Positions 9,074-18,700 of a DNA stretch of 64,000 nt are shown piece after piece. The notes under the pieces are model-generated. The model ran no database searches, had not been told where the DNA came from, and saw nothing but the letters and a program-made list of their open reading frames with translations. Origin of the DNA: Terriglobia bacterium (GTDB lineage Bacteria > Acidobacteriota > Terriglobia > Bryobacterales > Bryobacteraceae); NCBI GenBank assembly GCA_021325235.1, contig JAJPHN010000014.1, positions 1 to 64,000 on the forward strand. Reading direction: 5' to 3'. Made by a program: the position numbers and the translations under genes. Within the stretch, counting starts at the first letter, position 1. Each line of letters opens with the position of its first letter.

Positions 9074-9670
9074 TTGAGCAAATCGAGCAGCATTGACGAG
9101 GCAAGCGCGAGCGGCTTAAAGCCGCAGCTCGAAACGGCCGAAAAGCGCGCCGGCGCGGGCGCAAGCACCACCAATATTTTACGCGCCCTGCTGGTGGCGT
9201 GCGCGGCAGCGCTGATCGGCGTGATTGCCTGGAGCCTGCGCGACACGGCGCCCAAAGAAGGAAGCGCGGCGCCGGCGTTTGCGATTACAACCGATTCCGG
9301 AAAACGCATTACGCCCGAGTCGTTCGGTGGTCGGGTGCTGGTGCTGAACTTCTGGGCGAGCTGGTGCGTCCCGTGCGTACAGGAGATACCGTCGCTCGAC
9401 GCCATGCAGAAGCGCTTTGCGAGAAACGGTGTGGTGGTGGTCGCGATCAGCATCGACAAGAACGCGAAGAAGTACCGGTCGTTTCTGGATCGTATTCCGG
9501 TGGCGTTTGAAACGGCGCGCGATCCGGCCGCTTCGATCAGCGAGCGCTACGGCACGTTTCAGTATCCGGAGACATACATCATCAAAGACGGCAAGATCAT
9601 GCGCAAGTACGCCCAGGCGGAAGACTGGACGAGCGACGATCTAACCCAGTACATACAGACCCTGCTCTGA
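9074..9670 (+). CDS. TlpA/ResA-like membrane-anchored thioredoxin
   Basis: Protein of 198 residues with one N-terminal membrane anchor (ILRALLVACAAALIGVIAWS, about residues 36-55) and a periplasmic thioredoxin fold. The redox motif is WASWCVPC with Cys98 and Cys101, followed by the AhpC/TSA-like VVVVAISIDKNAKKY and the cis-Pro region TFQYPETYIIKDG. Such proteins reduce disulfides during cytochrome c maturation or protect envelope thiols. The only plausible start is TTG at 9074; an ATG at 9061 lies in another frame and ends at once. It lies 15 bases before glcD but has no obvious shared function. Confidence 0.87.
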   Translation: MSKSSSIDEASASGLKPQLETAEKRAGAGASTTNILRALLVACAAALIGVIAWSLRDTAPKEGSAAPAFAITTDSGKRITPESFGGRVLVLNFWASWCVPCVQEIPSLDAMQKRFARNGVVVVAISIDKNAKKYRSFLDRIPVAFETARDPAASISERYGTFQYPETYIIKDGKIMRKYAQAEDWTSDDLTQYIQTLL

Positions 9671-9685
9671 AATAAGAACGAGCAA

Positions 9686-11101
9686 ATGGCAGTTACCGAG
9701 GAGTTGCGGGAGGCGCTCGAAGCGAAGCTCGGGAAACGCGCGATTCTGGCCGAGGCGAGCGATCTCAAACTTTACGAATACGACGGCGGTGTGGACAAGG
9801 GGCAGCCGGAGCTGGTTGTGTTTCCACGCGCGACGGAAGAGGTTGTCGAAATCGTAAAGCTGGCGCGCGAGCACGGCGTGCCGATCGTGGGGCGAGGCGC
9901 GGGTACGGGTTTGAGCGGCGGTGCGATTGCGCGGGCAGGCGGCGTGCTGATCTCGTTTGCGCGCATGAACCGGATTCTCGAGATCGATATTCCGAATGAG
10001 TGTGCCATCGTGCAGCCAGGAGTGGTGAATCTCGACATTACGCTGGCGGTCCAGCCGTTCGGGTATTTCTTTGCGCCCGATCCCTCGAGCCAGAAGGCGT
10101 GTACGATTGGCGGGAATGTGGCCGAAAACGCGGGCGGCCCGCACACGCTCTCACATGGCGTAACCACGAACCATATTGTGAGTCTGGAAGCGGTGCTGAC
10201 GGATGGACGGGTCGTTGAGATGACGGCCGACGCGCCCGGGTACGATCTGCTGGGGCTGCTCACCGGGTCGGAAGGCACGCTGGTGCTGATTACGAAGATC
10301 GGCGTGCGGCTGATGCGAGAGCCGGAAGCAGTGCGGACTATGCTCGCGATCTACAGTGCGGTGGAGCAGGCGGGCGATACCGTTGCAGCGCTGACGGCCC
10401 GGGGAATCATTCCGGTCGCTCTCGAGATGCTGGACGGGCCGATGCTGCGCATGGTGGAGGAGGCGACACACGCCGGCTATCCAATGGATGCGGCGGCGGT
10501 GCTGCTGATTGAAGTGGAGGGCCTAATCGAGAGCGTCGAGGAGGATGCGGCGCGGATTGAGGAGGTCTGCAAGGGCTGCGGGGCGCGCGAATTCCGGGTG
10601 GCACAGAGCGCGGAGGAGCGGTCACTGCTGTGGAAAGGCCGTAAGAATGCATTTGGTGCGATCGGGCGCGTGACGCCGACCTACTATGTGCAGGACGGCG
10701 TGGTGCCGCGGACGCAGATTGCGCCGACGCTGCGGGCGATTGGCGAGATTGGCAGAAAGTACGGAATAGCGATCAGCAACGTGTTTCATGCCGGGGATGG
10801 AAACATGCATCCGATTTTGCCGTTCGACCCACGGAAGCCGGGAGAGCTCGAACGCGCGCGAGAGGCGGGTGAGGCGATTCTGGATTTTTGTATTTCGGTG
10901 GGCGGATCGATTTCGGGCGAGCATGGCGTTGGGATGGAGAAGATGGAGCTGATGGCCCATCAGTTTCCGGAGGAGACGCTGGAGCTGATTCGGCGATTTA
11001 AGCAGTTGTTTGATCCGCAGTGCAGTCTGAATCCGGGGAAGCTGCTGCCGACTGGGAAGGGTTGCCTGGAAGTGCGGCAGCGGCCAGGGATGGAATTGTG
11101 A
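9686..11101 (+). CDS. glcD: FAD-linked oxidase, glycolate oxidase subunit GlcD
   Basis: Protein of 471 residues of the D-lactate/glycolate dehydrogenase family. The N-terminal FAD domain of PCMH type shows VVFPRATEEVVEIVKLA, GRGAGTGLSGGA and the IGGNVAENAGGPHTLSHG loop. The C-terminal FAD-oxidase domain has NVFHAGDGNMHPILPFDP and SGEHGVGMEK, the metal- and substrate-binding histidines of GlcD. It oxidises 2-hydroxyacids such as glycolate and passes electrons on through GlcE/GlcF-type partners. Those partners are not adjacent, so it may act with subunits encoded elsewhere or be a stand-alone D-2-hydroxyacid dehydrogenase. Confidence 0.92.
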   Translation: MAVTEELREALEAKLGKRAILAEASDLKLYEYDGGVDKGQPELVVFPRATEEVVEIVKLAREHGVPIVGRGAGTGLSGGAIARAGGVLISFARMNRILEIDIPNECAIVQPGVVNLDITLAVQPFGYFFAPDPSSQKACTIGGNVAENAGGPHTLSHGVTTNHIVSLEAVLTDGRVVEMTADAPGYDLLGLLTGSEGTLVLITKIGVRLMREPEAVRTMLAIYSAVEQAGDTVAALTARGIIPVALEMLDGPMLRMVEEATHAGYPMDAAAVLLIEVEGLIESVEEDAARIEEVCKGCGAREFRVAQSAEERSLLWKGRKNAFGAIGRVTPTYYVQDGVVPRTQIAPTLRAIGEIGRKYGIAISNVFHAGDGNMHPILPFDPRKPGELERAREAGEAILDFCISVGGSISGEHGVGMEKMELMAHQFPEETLELIRRFKQLFDPQCSLNPGKLLPTGKGCLEVRQRPGMEL

Positions 11102-11138
11102 TCTTTTCAATAGCCGTGATACCGGAAGACCCGCGGCG

Positions 11139-11498
11139 ATGAGCGAAGATCTTGCCTCCAAGCTTGCGCTCGGCGCATATTTTTCCCCAATGATTCCTGT
11201 GGCCCTCGGCTGGTATTGCCATTTAACTGGTGGCAAGCGGCGAACGTATACCGTCCTGCTGTCGGCCGCTTCGGTCAGCCTTTTATGCCTATTTGCCGGC
11301 GTCAATAATCCGGCAGCTATAGGACCTTACTACAGCAACGCGCGGTTTGCGGTGATTGATGTCAACTTTTTGGTGTCGCTCGCCGTCGGAATTGTCGCGC
11401 TTGGGAGTAACAGCCCGGGACGGCTTTTCGTAGCCGTGGCAGGTCTCTGGCTGGCGGCCGTTTGGGCATTTGTCGCGGCGATCAATTCAGTTGTTTAA
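11139..11498 (+). CDS. Small polytopic membrane protein, unknown
   Basis: Protein of 119 residues with about four hydrophobic segments: near 14-28, 37-55, 70-86 and 93-118. No catalytic motif or known family was recognised. The start ATG follows the glcD stop by 37 bases and could be read from the same transcript. The sequence between helices is short, so it is probably an integral inner-membrane protein of unknown role. Confidence 0.6.
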   Translation: MSEDLASKLALGAYFSPMIPVALGWYCHLTGGKRRTYTVLLSAASVSLLCLFAGVNNPAAIGPYYSNARFAVIDVNFLVSLAVGIVALGSNSPGRLFVAVAGLWLAAVWAFVAAINSVV

Positions 11499-11511
11499 GA
11501 GATGCGGAATC

Positions 11512-11561
11512 CTGTTCAACGCTGTCAATTGAAATCTGTTCAACGCTGTGTCAATTGAAAT
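11512..11561. repeat. Tandem direct repeat upstream of rsgA
   Basis: Two adjacent copies of a 24-26 base unit, 11512-11535 and 11536-11561. Each starts CTGTTCAACGCTGT and ends TCAATTGAAAT; the second has an extra TG before TCAATTG. The core CAATTG is itself a palindrome. The pair lies about 125-170 bases before rsgA and 14 bases after the membrane-protein gene. It could be a double protein-binding site or a replication-slippage duplication. The spacer to 11684 shows nothing else. Confidence 0.75.
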
Positions 11562-11684
11562 AGTGATACGGTGTTGAGCCAGAGAGCGCCGCTGTCCATC
11601 ATTTTCTAATTCCTCTTTTCGCTTTGGCTGCTCACCAAGTGGGCAGCAGGGTCGAGGTGCGCAAATTACCGAGAGGAATCAGAA

Positions 11685-12656
11685 ATGGAATCAGGAGAAT
11701 TTGTTTGCGGGCGTGTCGCATCAGGCGTCCGCGAGCAGTATGTGATCTGGACCGAGCGCGGCGAAGTGACAGCCACGCTCAGCGGACGTTTCCGGGCGGG
11801 GACTTCGATCCGACCGTGTGTGGGTGACTGGGTGCGGCTGCACCGGGAGAAGATCATCGTCGAGATCCTGCCGCGGCGCACCAGGCTCTCGCGAAAAGAG
11901 CCGGGGAGTGCGGCGCGCGAACAGGTGCTGGCGGCGAACGTGGACGTGCTGTTCATTGTCAGCGGACTCGATCACGATTACAACCCGAGGCGGCTGGAGC
12001 GTTACCTGGTGGTGGCGGCTGAGAGTGGTGCTCGGGCGGTGGTGGTACTGAATAAGGCCGATCTGCGCGCCGATTTCGAGGAGTGCGCGCGAGCGGCTCG
12101 GGAACAGCTGGGGACGCGTGTACTGGCTGTGAGCGCCAGGACCGGACTGGGGCTGGGAAAGATTGCCGCTGAGGTGAAGCCGGGCGAGACGGCCGCTCTG
12201 ATCGGTTCTTCCGGGGCGGGGAAATCGACTATTGTGAATACGCTGCTCGGCGAGGACCGGCAGGCGACGAGCGAAGTGCGGCCTGGTGATGCGCGGGGGC
12301 GGCACACAACGACCGAGCGCCAGCTTTTTCTCCTGCCGGGAAACTGGTTTCTGATCGATATGCCCGGATTGCGGGAGGTCGGGCCATGGGCGGAGGCTGA
12401 GCAGGCCGATGACGTGTTCCGCGAGATTGCGGTGCTGGCGCGACAATGCCGTTTTCGGGATTGCCGGCACGAGATGGAACCGGGCTGCGCCGTGCGGGCG
12501 GCCGGTCTGGATGCTGGGCGGCTGGCCGGGTACCGGAAACTGAAACGGGAACTCGCGTTTCTCGAGAGGGAGCGCGGCCGGCGACTGGCGCAGGCCGAAA
12601 AACGGCGCTGGAAGGCGGCGGAACGGGCCTCTAGGCGGAACCCGAAAGCGCGCTAA
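11685..12656 (+). CDS. rsgA: Ribosome small subunit-dependent GTPase A
   Basis: Circularly permuted GTPase of 323 residues that helps late 30S assembly and tests the decoding centre. It has an N-terminal OB fold (residues ~1-75). The permuted G motifs run G4 LNKADL (~122), G1 GSSGAGKST (~172-180), then G3 DMPGLRE (~224). The C-terminal zinc motif is CRFRDCRHEMEPGC, with the Cys-Cys-His-Cys ligands of the family. The tail is basic and helical (ERERGRRLAQAEKRRWKAAE), suited to rRNA contact. Length and motif order are normal. Confidence 0.96.
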   Translation: MESGEFVCGRVASGVREQYVIWTERGEVTATLSGRFRAGTSIRPCVGDWVRLHREKIIVEILPRRTRLSRKEPGSAAREQVLAANVDVLFIVSGLDHDYNPRRLERYLVVAAESGARAVVVLNKADLRADFEECARAAREQLGTRVLAVSARTGLGLGKIAAEVKPGETAALIGSSGAGKSTIVNTLLGEDRQATSEVRPGDARGRHTTTERQLFLLPGNWFLIDMPGLREVGPWAEAEQADDVFREIAVLARQCRFRDCRHEMEPGCAVRAAGLDAGRLAGYRKLKRELAFLERERGRRLAQAEKRRWKAAERASRRNPKAR

Positions 12657-12670
12657 AATACGAAGAGACT

Positions 12671-12716
12671 ACTTTATGTCGTGGGTTCTTCACAACTAAT
12701 CCACAATATCCTGTGG
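12671..12716. promoter_or_regulatory. Candidate NrdR box pair upstream of nrdJ
   Basis: CCACAATATCCTGTGG at 12701-12716 agrees at 12 of 16 positions with the NrdR consensus acaCwAtATaTwGtgt as remembered. A weaker box, 12671-12686, agrees at about 10 of 16 and lies 30 bases upstream centre to centre, close to the three helical turns usual for NrdR pairs. NrdR is the ATP/dATP-sensing repressor of ribonucleotide reductase genes. The boxes lie upstream of, not over, the predicted promoter. Confidence 0.55.
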
Positions 12717-12735
12717 TCTAGTACCAAAATCGGGA

Positions 12736-12764
12736 TTGACAGGTGGACGGTTCAGCGGTTCAAT
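12736..12764 (+). promoter_or_regulatory. Putative sigma-70 promoter of nrdJ
   Basis: Perfect -35 TTGACA at 12736-12741, a 17-base spacer and a weaker -10 TTCAAT at 12759-12764. This leaves a 5' leader of about 50-60 bases before the ATG at 12825. No cobalamin riboswitch is visible in that leader. Confidence 0.45.
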
Positions 12765-12824
12765 AGCACTGTTGGTCCGCTGCGCTGATGGAAGGCGCGG
12801 ATCCCGCCTCGAAAGAAAACGTCA

Positions 12825-15656
12825 ATGCTCACCGCTACTGCAACCGTACCCGCAACTGAAGGACGCAAACTGAGGTCCTTACGAAAAGAGGAGCGCACCG
12901 GCGTGTCGTTCCCCCGTTACTTTACGACGAAACTGGAGCCGGGTGTCACCCCGTACGACCAGGTCAACTGGGAGCTTCGTACTGCGACCATTGGCAACGA
13001 CAAAGGCTCGGTGATCTTCGAGCAGCGCGATGTGGAGATTCCCGCCGAGTGGTCACAGACGGCCACCAACATTGTCGCTAGTAAATATTTTCATGGCCGT
13101 ATGGGATCGCCGGAGCGCGAGCGCAGCGTAGGACAGCTGGTGCACCGGGTGGTGGACACGATTGCCGACTGGGGCATCGAAGGCAAGTATTTCAAGAGCA
13201 AAGAAGAGGGCGAGAACTTCCGCAACGAACTTGCTCATCTGATGCTCACGCAGAAGGCGTGCTTCAATTCGCCGGTGTGGTTCAACGTGGGCGTGAAGGA
13301 ATCGCGCGGCTACGGATTCTATTTTGATGAAGCGTCGCAGACGGTGAAGAAGCTGCAGCCGGGCGAGAATCATCCGCAGTGCTCGGCATGTTTTATCAAC
13401 TCGGTGGGCGATTCGCTCGAGTCGATTCTGGACCTGGCCAAGACGGAGGGCATGCTGTTCAAGTGGGGCTCGGGAACCGGCAGCAATCTATCGGCGATTC
13501 GGGAAGAAGACGCGCATCTCTGGGGTGGCGGACGCGCTTCGGGTCCGCTGAGCTTCATGAAGGGTTTCGATGCGTTTGCGGGCGTGATCAAATCCGGCGG
13601 CAAGACGCGGCGCGCGGCGAAGATGGTGATTCTGAATGCCGATCATCCGGATATCGAGAAGTTCATCTGGTGCAAGGCAAAGGAAGAGAAGAAGGCGCAC
13701 ACGCTGATCGATTCGGGCTACGACGCGGCGCTCGATGGCGAAGCGTACACTTCGATCTTTTTCCAGAACGCGAACAACTCGGTGCGCGCGACGGACGATT
13801 TCATGCGCGCAGTGGTGGAAGACGGCGAATGGTGGACCAAGAGCGTGGTTTCCGGACAGCCGGTAAATCGTTATAAGGCGCGCGAGGTGATGCGGCAGAT
13901 CGCCGAAGCGACGCATCAATGTGGCGACCCGGGCATGCAGTTCGATACCACGATCAATCGCTGGCACACCTCGAAGAACACGGCGCGGATCAATGCTTCG
14001 AATCCGTGCTCGGAGTATATGTTCCTGGACGATTCGGCTTGCAACCTGGCATCCCTGAACCTGATGCGGTTTGTGGGGGCGGATGGCGCGTTCGATGTGG
14101 AAGCGTTCCGCCATGCGGTCGATACGGTGATCCTGGCACAGGAGATTCTGGTCGATAACGCGTCCTATCCGACGGAGAGAATCGCCAAGAACTCGCACGA
14201 TTTCCGGCCGCTCGGTCTGGGCTATGCGAATCTGGGCGCGGTGCTGATGTCGATGGGACTGCCGTATGACAGCGACAAGGGCCGGGCGTTTGCGGCGGCG
14301 ATTACGGCGGTGATGTGCGGACAGGCGTATCTGACGAGTTCGCGGATTGCCGCGGCGGTGGGACCGTGTCCCGGTTACGAGGTGAACGCCGGGCCGTTTC
14401 TCGACGTGATCCGGATGCACTGGAACGCGGTGAACGACATCGACAGCAAGTATGTGCCGCCGGCGATGTATGAAGCAGCGGAGAAGTGCTGGCGCGAGGC
14501 CTACGAGGCGGGTGCGGAGTCCGGATTCCGCAATGCGCAGGTAACGGTGCTGGCGCCGACGGGCACGATCGGCTTCATGATGGATTGCGACACGACCGGC
14601 ATTGAGCCCGATCTGGCGCTGGTGAAATACAAGAAGCTAGTGGGCGGCGGCGTGATCAAGATCGTCAACAATACGGTTCCGCAGGCGCTCATCAAGCTTG
14701 GCTACACAGCTGAACAGGCGGAGCAGATTGTGGCGCATATCGATTCCACCGGAACGATCGAAGGCGCGCCGCATCTGAAGCCGGAGCATCTGGCGGTGTT
14801 CGATTGCAGCTTCCGTCCGCAGAACGGCACGCGATCGATTCACTACATGGGCCACGTGCGCATGATGGCGGCGACGCAGCCGTTCATTTCGGGTGCGATC
14901 TCGAAGACGATCAACATGCCGGAAGAATCGACGGTGGAGGACATCATGGAGGCCTACACCGAGAGCTGGCGGCTGGGTCTCAAGGCGGTCGCAATTTACC
15001 GGGATGGTTCCAAGCGGGCGCAGCCGTTGAGCTCGGGAACAGGTAAGGGCGAGAAGAAGGGAGCTGCGGTCGTTCCCATTGCTGCTGCTGCGCCGCAGAC
15101 GGTCGAGAAGATTGTCTACCGTCCGGTGCGGAGGAAACTGCCCGATGAGCGGCAGTCGCTCACGCACAAGTTCTCGATCGGCGGACATGAGGGCTACATC
15201 ACGGTCGGCCTGTATGAAGACGGGACGCCGGGCGAAGTTTTCATCTCGATGGCGAAGGAAGGCTCGACGATCTCGGGGCTGATGGACACGCTCGCGACTT
15301 CGATCAGCTACGGCCTGCAGTACGGCGTGCCATTGAAGTTTTTTGTCGATAAGTTCAGCCACGTGCGCTTCGAGCCGAGCGGCTGGACGGGCAACAGCCA
15401 AGTGCCGTACGCGAAGTCGATCATCGATTACATTTTCCGCTGGCTGGGGAATCGCTTCCTGGGTATCACGGAGGCGAACGAAGCGGGGGAAACGCCCAAG
15501 CTGCGGCCGACCGTGCCGGATCCACAGGCGGCGCTGCCGTTTGATGCCAGTTCGGTGGGGGATGCGCCGCTTTGCTCGGAGTGCGGCAGCATGATGACGC
15601 GCAACGGTTCGTGCTACAAGTGCGAGAACTGCGGCGGGACTTCGGGATGTAGTTAA
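12825..15656 (+). CDS. nrdJ: Adenosylcobalamin-dependent (class II) ribonucleotide reductase
   Basis: Protein of 943 residues that reduces ribonucleotides to deoxyribonucleotides using vitamin B12 coenzyme. The active-site loop NPCSEYMF (Asn393, Cys395, Glu397) and N-terminal cysteine region SACFINSVGDSLES are present. PTGTIGFMMDCDTTGIEPD is the substrate-phosphate and radical region. A TSCPD-type domain follows (HKFSIGGHEGYITVGLYEDG). The C-terminal cysteine-rich tail (CSECGSMMTRNGSCYKCENC) would shuttle electrons from thioredoxin and may bind zinc. The enzyme works with or without oxygen. No other reductase class is present in the window. Confidence 0.96.
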   Translation: MLTATATVPATEGRKLRSLRKEERTGVSFPRYFTTKLEPGVTPYDQVNWELRTATIGNDKGSVIFEQRDVEIPAEWSQTATNIVASKYFHGRMGSPERERSVGQLVHRVVDTIADWGIEGKYFKSKEEGENFRNELAHLMLTQKACFNSPVWFNVGVKESRGYGFYFDEASQTVKKLQPGENHPQCSACFINSVGDSLESILDLAKTEGMLFKWGSGTGSNLSAIREEDAHLWGGGRASGPLSFMKGFDAFAGVIKSGGKTRRAAKMVILNADHPDIEKFIWCKAKEEKKAHTLIDSGYDAALDGEAYTSIFFQNANNSVRATDDFMRAVVEDGEWWTKSVVSGQPVNRYKAREVMRQIAEATHQCGDPGMQFDTTINRWHTSKNTARINASNPCSEYMFLDDSACNLASLNLMRFVGADGAFDVEAFRHAVDTVILAQEILVDNASYPTERIAKNSHDFRPLGLGYANLGAVLMSMGLPYDSDKGRAFAAAITAVMCGQAYLTSSRIAAAVGPCPGYEVNAGPFLDVIRMHWNAVNDIDSKYVPPAMYEAAEKCWREAYEAGAESGFRNAQVTVLAPTGTIGFMMDCDTTGIEPDLALVKYKKLVGGGVIKIVNNTVPQALIKLGYTAEQAEQIVAHIDSTGTIEGAPHLKPEHLAVFDCSFRPQNGTRSIHYMGHVRMMAATQPFISGAISKTINMPEESTVEDIMEAYTESWRLGLKAVAIYRDGSKRAQPLSSGTGKGEKKGAAVVPIAAAAPQTVEKIVYRPVRRKLPDERQSLTHKFSIGGHEGYITVGLYEDGTPGEVFISMAKEGSTISGLMDTLATSISYGLQYGVPLKFFVDKFSHVRFEPSGWTGNSQVPYAKSIIDYIFRWLGNRFLGITEANEAGETPKLRPTVPDPQAALPFDASSVGDAPLCSECGSMMTRNGSCYKCENCGGTSGCS

Positions 15657-15684
15657 TCGGAGTGCGCTGAGCGTTAGGTGGTAG

Positions 15685-15719
15685 AAAGGGCCGATCTTAC
15701 GATCGGCCCTTTTCGTTTT
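15685..15719. terminator. Strong intrinsic terminator, convergent nrdJ / TonB receptor
   Basis: A perfect 12-base stem (AAAGGGCCGATC, 15685-15696, with its complement at 15701-15712), a TTAC loop and a T-rich tail ending at 15719. The A-rich left flank gives a T tract on the other strand, so it can stop both genes. It begins 29 bases after the nrdJ stop and overlaps the receptor stop codon. Confidence 0.92.
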
Positions 15720-18700
15720 AGAACGAGTAGCGGAGCGAGAGCTGGAGATTGCGGGCGAGACCTGTTTTGCTGGTGACTTCTCCAAAGGTGCCGGAGGTCG
15801 GGTTCAGGTTCGGGCCGCTCCAGTTGGGATGGTTGATGAAGTTGTAGGCTTCGGCGCGGAACTCGAAGAGGTTGCGTTCATTGATGGCGAATTTCTTGAA
15901 GAGTGCGAGATTCCAGTCCTGGAAGCCGGGCTGATACACGGAATCGCGCACGCCATTCTGCAGGTTGAAGGTGCCCGCTGCCGGTTTGGTGACACTGGCC
16001 ACGAAGTACTTGGGGGAATTGGAGGTGGCGCCCAGACCGGAAGCGAAATGACCGACAATCTGAGGGGTGCCGTTCAGGACCCAGAACTGTCCCTCGGAGC
16101 CGCAGCCGAAGCTTCCTAGATCGGACGAGCTGACACCGGCGAAGTCGTTGTTGGTACCGATGCCGCAGGGCGAACCGGTCTGAAATTGAGCAACGCCGCT
16201 GATTTGCCAGCCGCCGAGCAGCTTGCCGGCAAGAGTACGCTGCGCCCGGAAGAAGGGAATCTCGTAGAGGTAGTTGATGACTACCATGTGGCGGGCATCG
16301 TATTCGGACGGCGCCCAGAGATTGCTGGTGTTGTAGGTGTCGGGCACGATATCGCGGTAATTGGAGCTGTTGTCCATGCTTTTGGAGAACGTGTAGGCGA
16401 CTGAGAACATGGATCCATTGGTGAACTGGCGGCTCCAGTTCACTTGCAGCCCGTTGTACATCGAGTTCACAACGCTTTCTTCTTCCTGAATGGCGGCGAA
16501 GCCTTTATAGGGGCGGAGCGCGTTGATGTTCACCCCGGGGTTCGCCTGCAGGGTTCCGGCGGGCGCCTGATTGATGTCGTAAACGTCCCAGCCGTGATAG
16601 CCGCGATGGCCGACGTAGGCGATGTTGAGCGTGGAATTCCAGAACAGCTGGCGCTGGAAGGCGAAGTTCCAGTTCCAGGCGACGGGTTGTTTCAGATGCG
16701 GATTCAGCCCGGTCATGGTCAAGGGCGCCTGTATGCCGCTGGCGAGTGAAGCGGCGGGATTATCGACGCGCACTTTACTGACTGTGACGAAGGGTTGGAA
16801 AGGAGAATTGCCGCCCGGAAAAACGTTATCGAGCAGCGGCATGCGGGTGACGAACTCGCCCGCTCCGGCGCGGACCACGGTCTTGTCGTTGAGCTGATAG
16901 GCGAGGCCAAGCCGCGGCTGAATCGGGTTGGAGTTGTTGATGTACGACTTGCTCAGGTTCGGTGCAAAAAGGCTGTTGCAGGATTGCCCGGCGCAGATGG
17001 GCTGAGTCGCGGCGAGCACGCGGCCCACAGCGGAATTGGGGAATTTGCTGAAGCCGGGAATCACAACGCCGTTATAAGCGTTGCCGGTGCCGAGCACAAC
17101 ATTGCCGGAGGCATTGATCGTGACGGCCTCGGCCGGATTATAGAGCGCGCCATTGAAGTAGTCGGCATTCGCCCATAGCGGGTGGTAACCGGTGATAGTG
17201 CTGATGCGCAGGCCGTAGTCAATGTGGAGCCGCGGGTTCACTTTCCAGGAGTCCTGCGCGAATTCTTCGAACATGTACCCGCGCCAGATCGTGTACGCGC
17301 GCGGACCGATCTCGGTGTAGCTGTCGGCGTATCCGAGTGCCAGGTTGGCGATGCTGACGCCCGAGGTTGCGCCATTGCCGCTGTCGGTGAAGACGAAGTT
17401 GCCGTTCTGGTTATTGCTGCCGCCGGGAACGGTAGCGACGTTGATTTGATCGCCATCGTTCTGACCGTCGTAGTCGAAGAGGAAGCCGGCTTTGAACGTG
17501 TGGTTGCCCCAGACCTTGGTGATGCTGTCGGAGGCGGTGTAGATCGGTCCGGAGGAATGGGACGGGTAAGGACCGCCGGCCAGGCTGTAGAAGTTGTCGT
17601 TCAGGCTGGCGGTTGGGATCTTGTGGGCGATGTCTTTGCCGGGGAAGATATAGGGGAAGTTGATACCGAGCGTTTCCGCGTTGAAGCCGGGTGCAGCGGT
17701 ATTTACGGGAATGTAAACATCGTCGAGACTGACGGTAGCGCGAGCCTCATTTACCAGCGTCGGGCTGACGGTCCAGATCCAGGCGAGGGTATTTGACTGG
17801 TTAGGGCGGTTGAAATATTTCGGCGTCAGTCCGGAGCCCTGATCGAAGGGCTGATATTCGTTGTAGGCGAGATCGCTCTTGCGGAACTCGATGTGGTGAT
17901 TGTCCGTGGGGAGAATGTCGAAGTTTAGGTTCTCTTTGCGCTGATTATAGGGGTGGGCGGCCTGCGCAATCCAGTTCTGGGTGCCGCTGAGATAGCCGGG
18001 AGTAGGCGTCGGATACGCATTCAGAATAGCCATTCCATTCGGGCTCAGGAAATTGGCGGGAATGATATTGCCGGGAATCGGCGCGCAGGTGGAGGCGCCG
18101 ACTTTAGGACAGGTGCCCGGGAAGTAGAGCTGATGGGTTCCGCTGTACCACGGGTTAGCGGAGAGTAATTCGCTGAAATTGCCTTGGCGCATGAGCAGAG
18201 TGGGAACGGCCTGTGTCTGGGTATCGGTGGAACGCTGCTTGAGCCAGTCTTCGGCGACAAACCAGAAGAAGCGGTTGCGGAATTTCTCCCACTTTCCGGG
18301 GATGGCGACCGGTCCGCCAATAGCGAATCCGAAATTGTTGTAGCGATACGGCGAGGCGAAGTTGGTCGACTTACTCAGATTGCGGCCCCAGGTATTGGCG
18401 TTCATGTCCGAGTTCTGGAAGTACTCGTAGAGACTGCCGTGAAAATCGGTAGTACCGCTTTTGGTGACCACGCGTATCTGGCCGCCGGACGCGCGCCCGT
18501 ATTCGGCCTGATAATCGGCTGTGAGGACCTGAATTTCCTGAGTGGAGTCGACGTTGCCGACACCGATCACGGCGCCATTGGCGCGTGTGCGCAGAGCGGG
18601 GGCGCCGTCAACGTAGACCATGGTGTCCCAGGAGCGCGCGCCGTTGATATTGAACGGCTGTCCGGCCGGGCCCAGGCCTTGTTTATCGCCCAGGGTGGAA

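Noticed and set aside
9061-9096. ATG-initiated start for the TlpA-like protein
   Set aside because: This ATG is in another frame and meets a stop after 11 codons.
12765-12824. Possible cobalamin riboswitch before nrdJ
   Set aside because: The leader is too short and has no B12 box.
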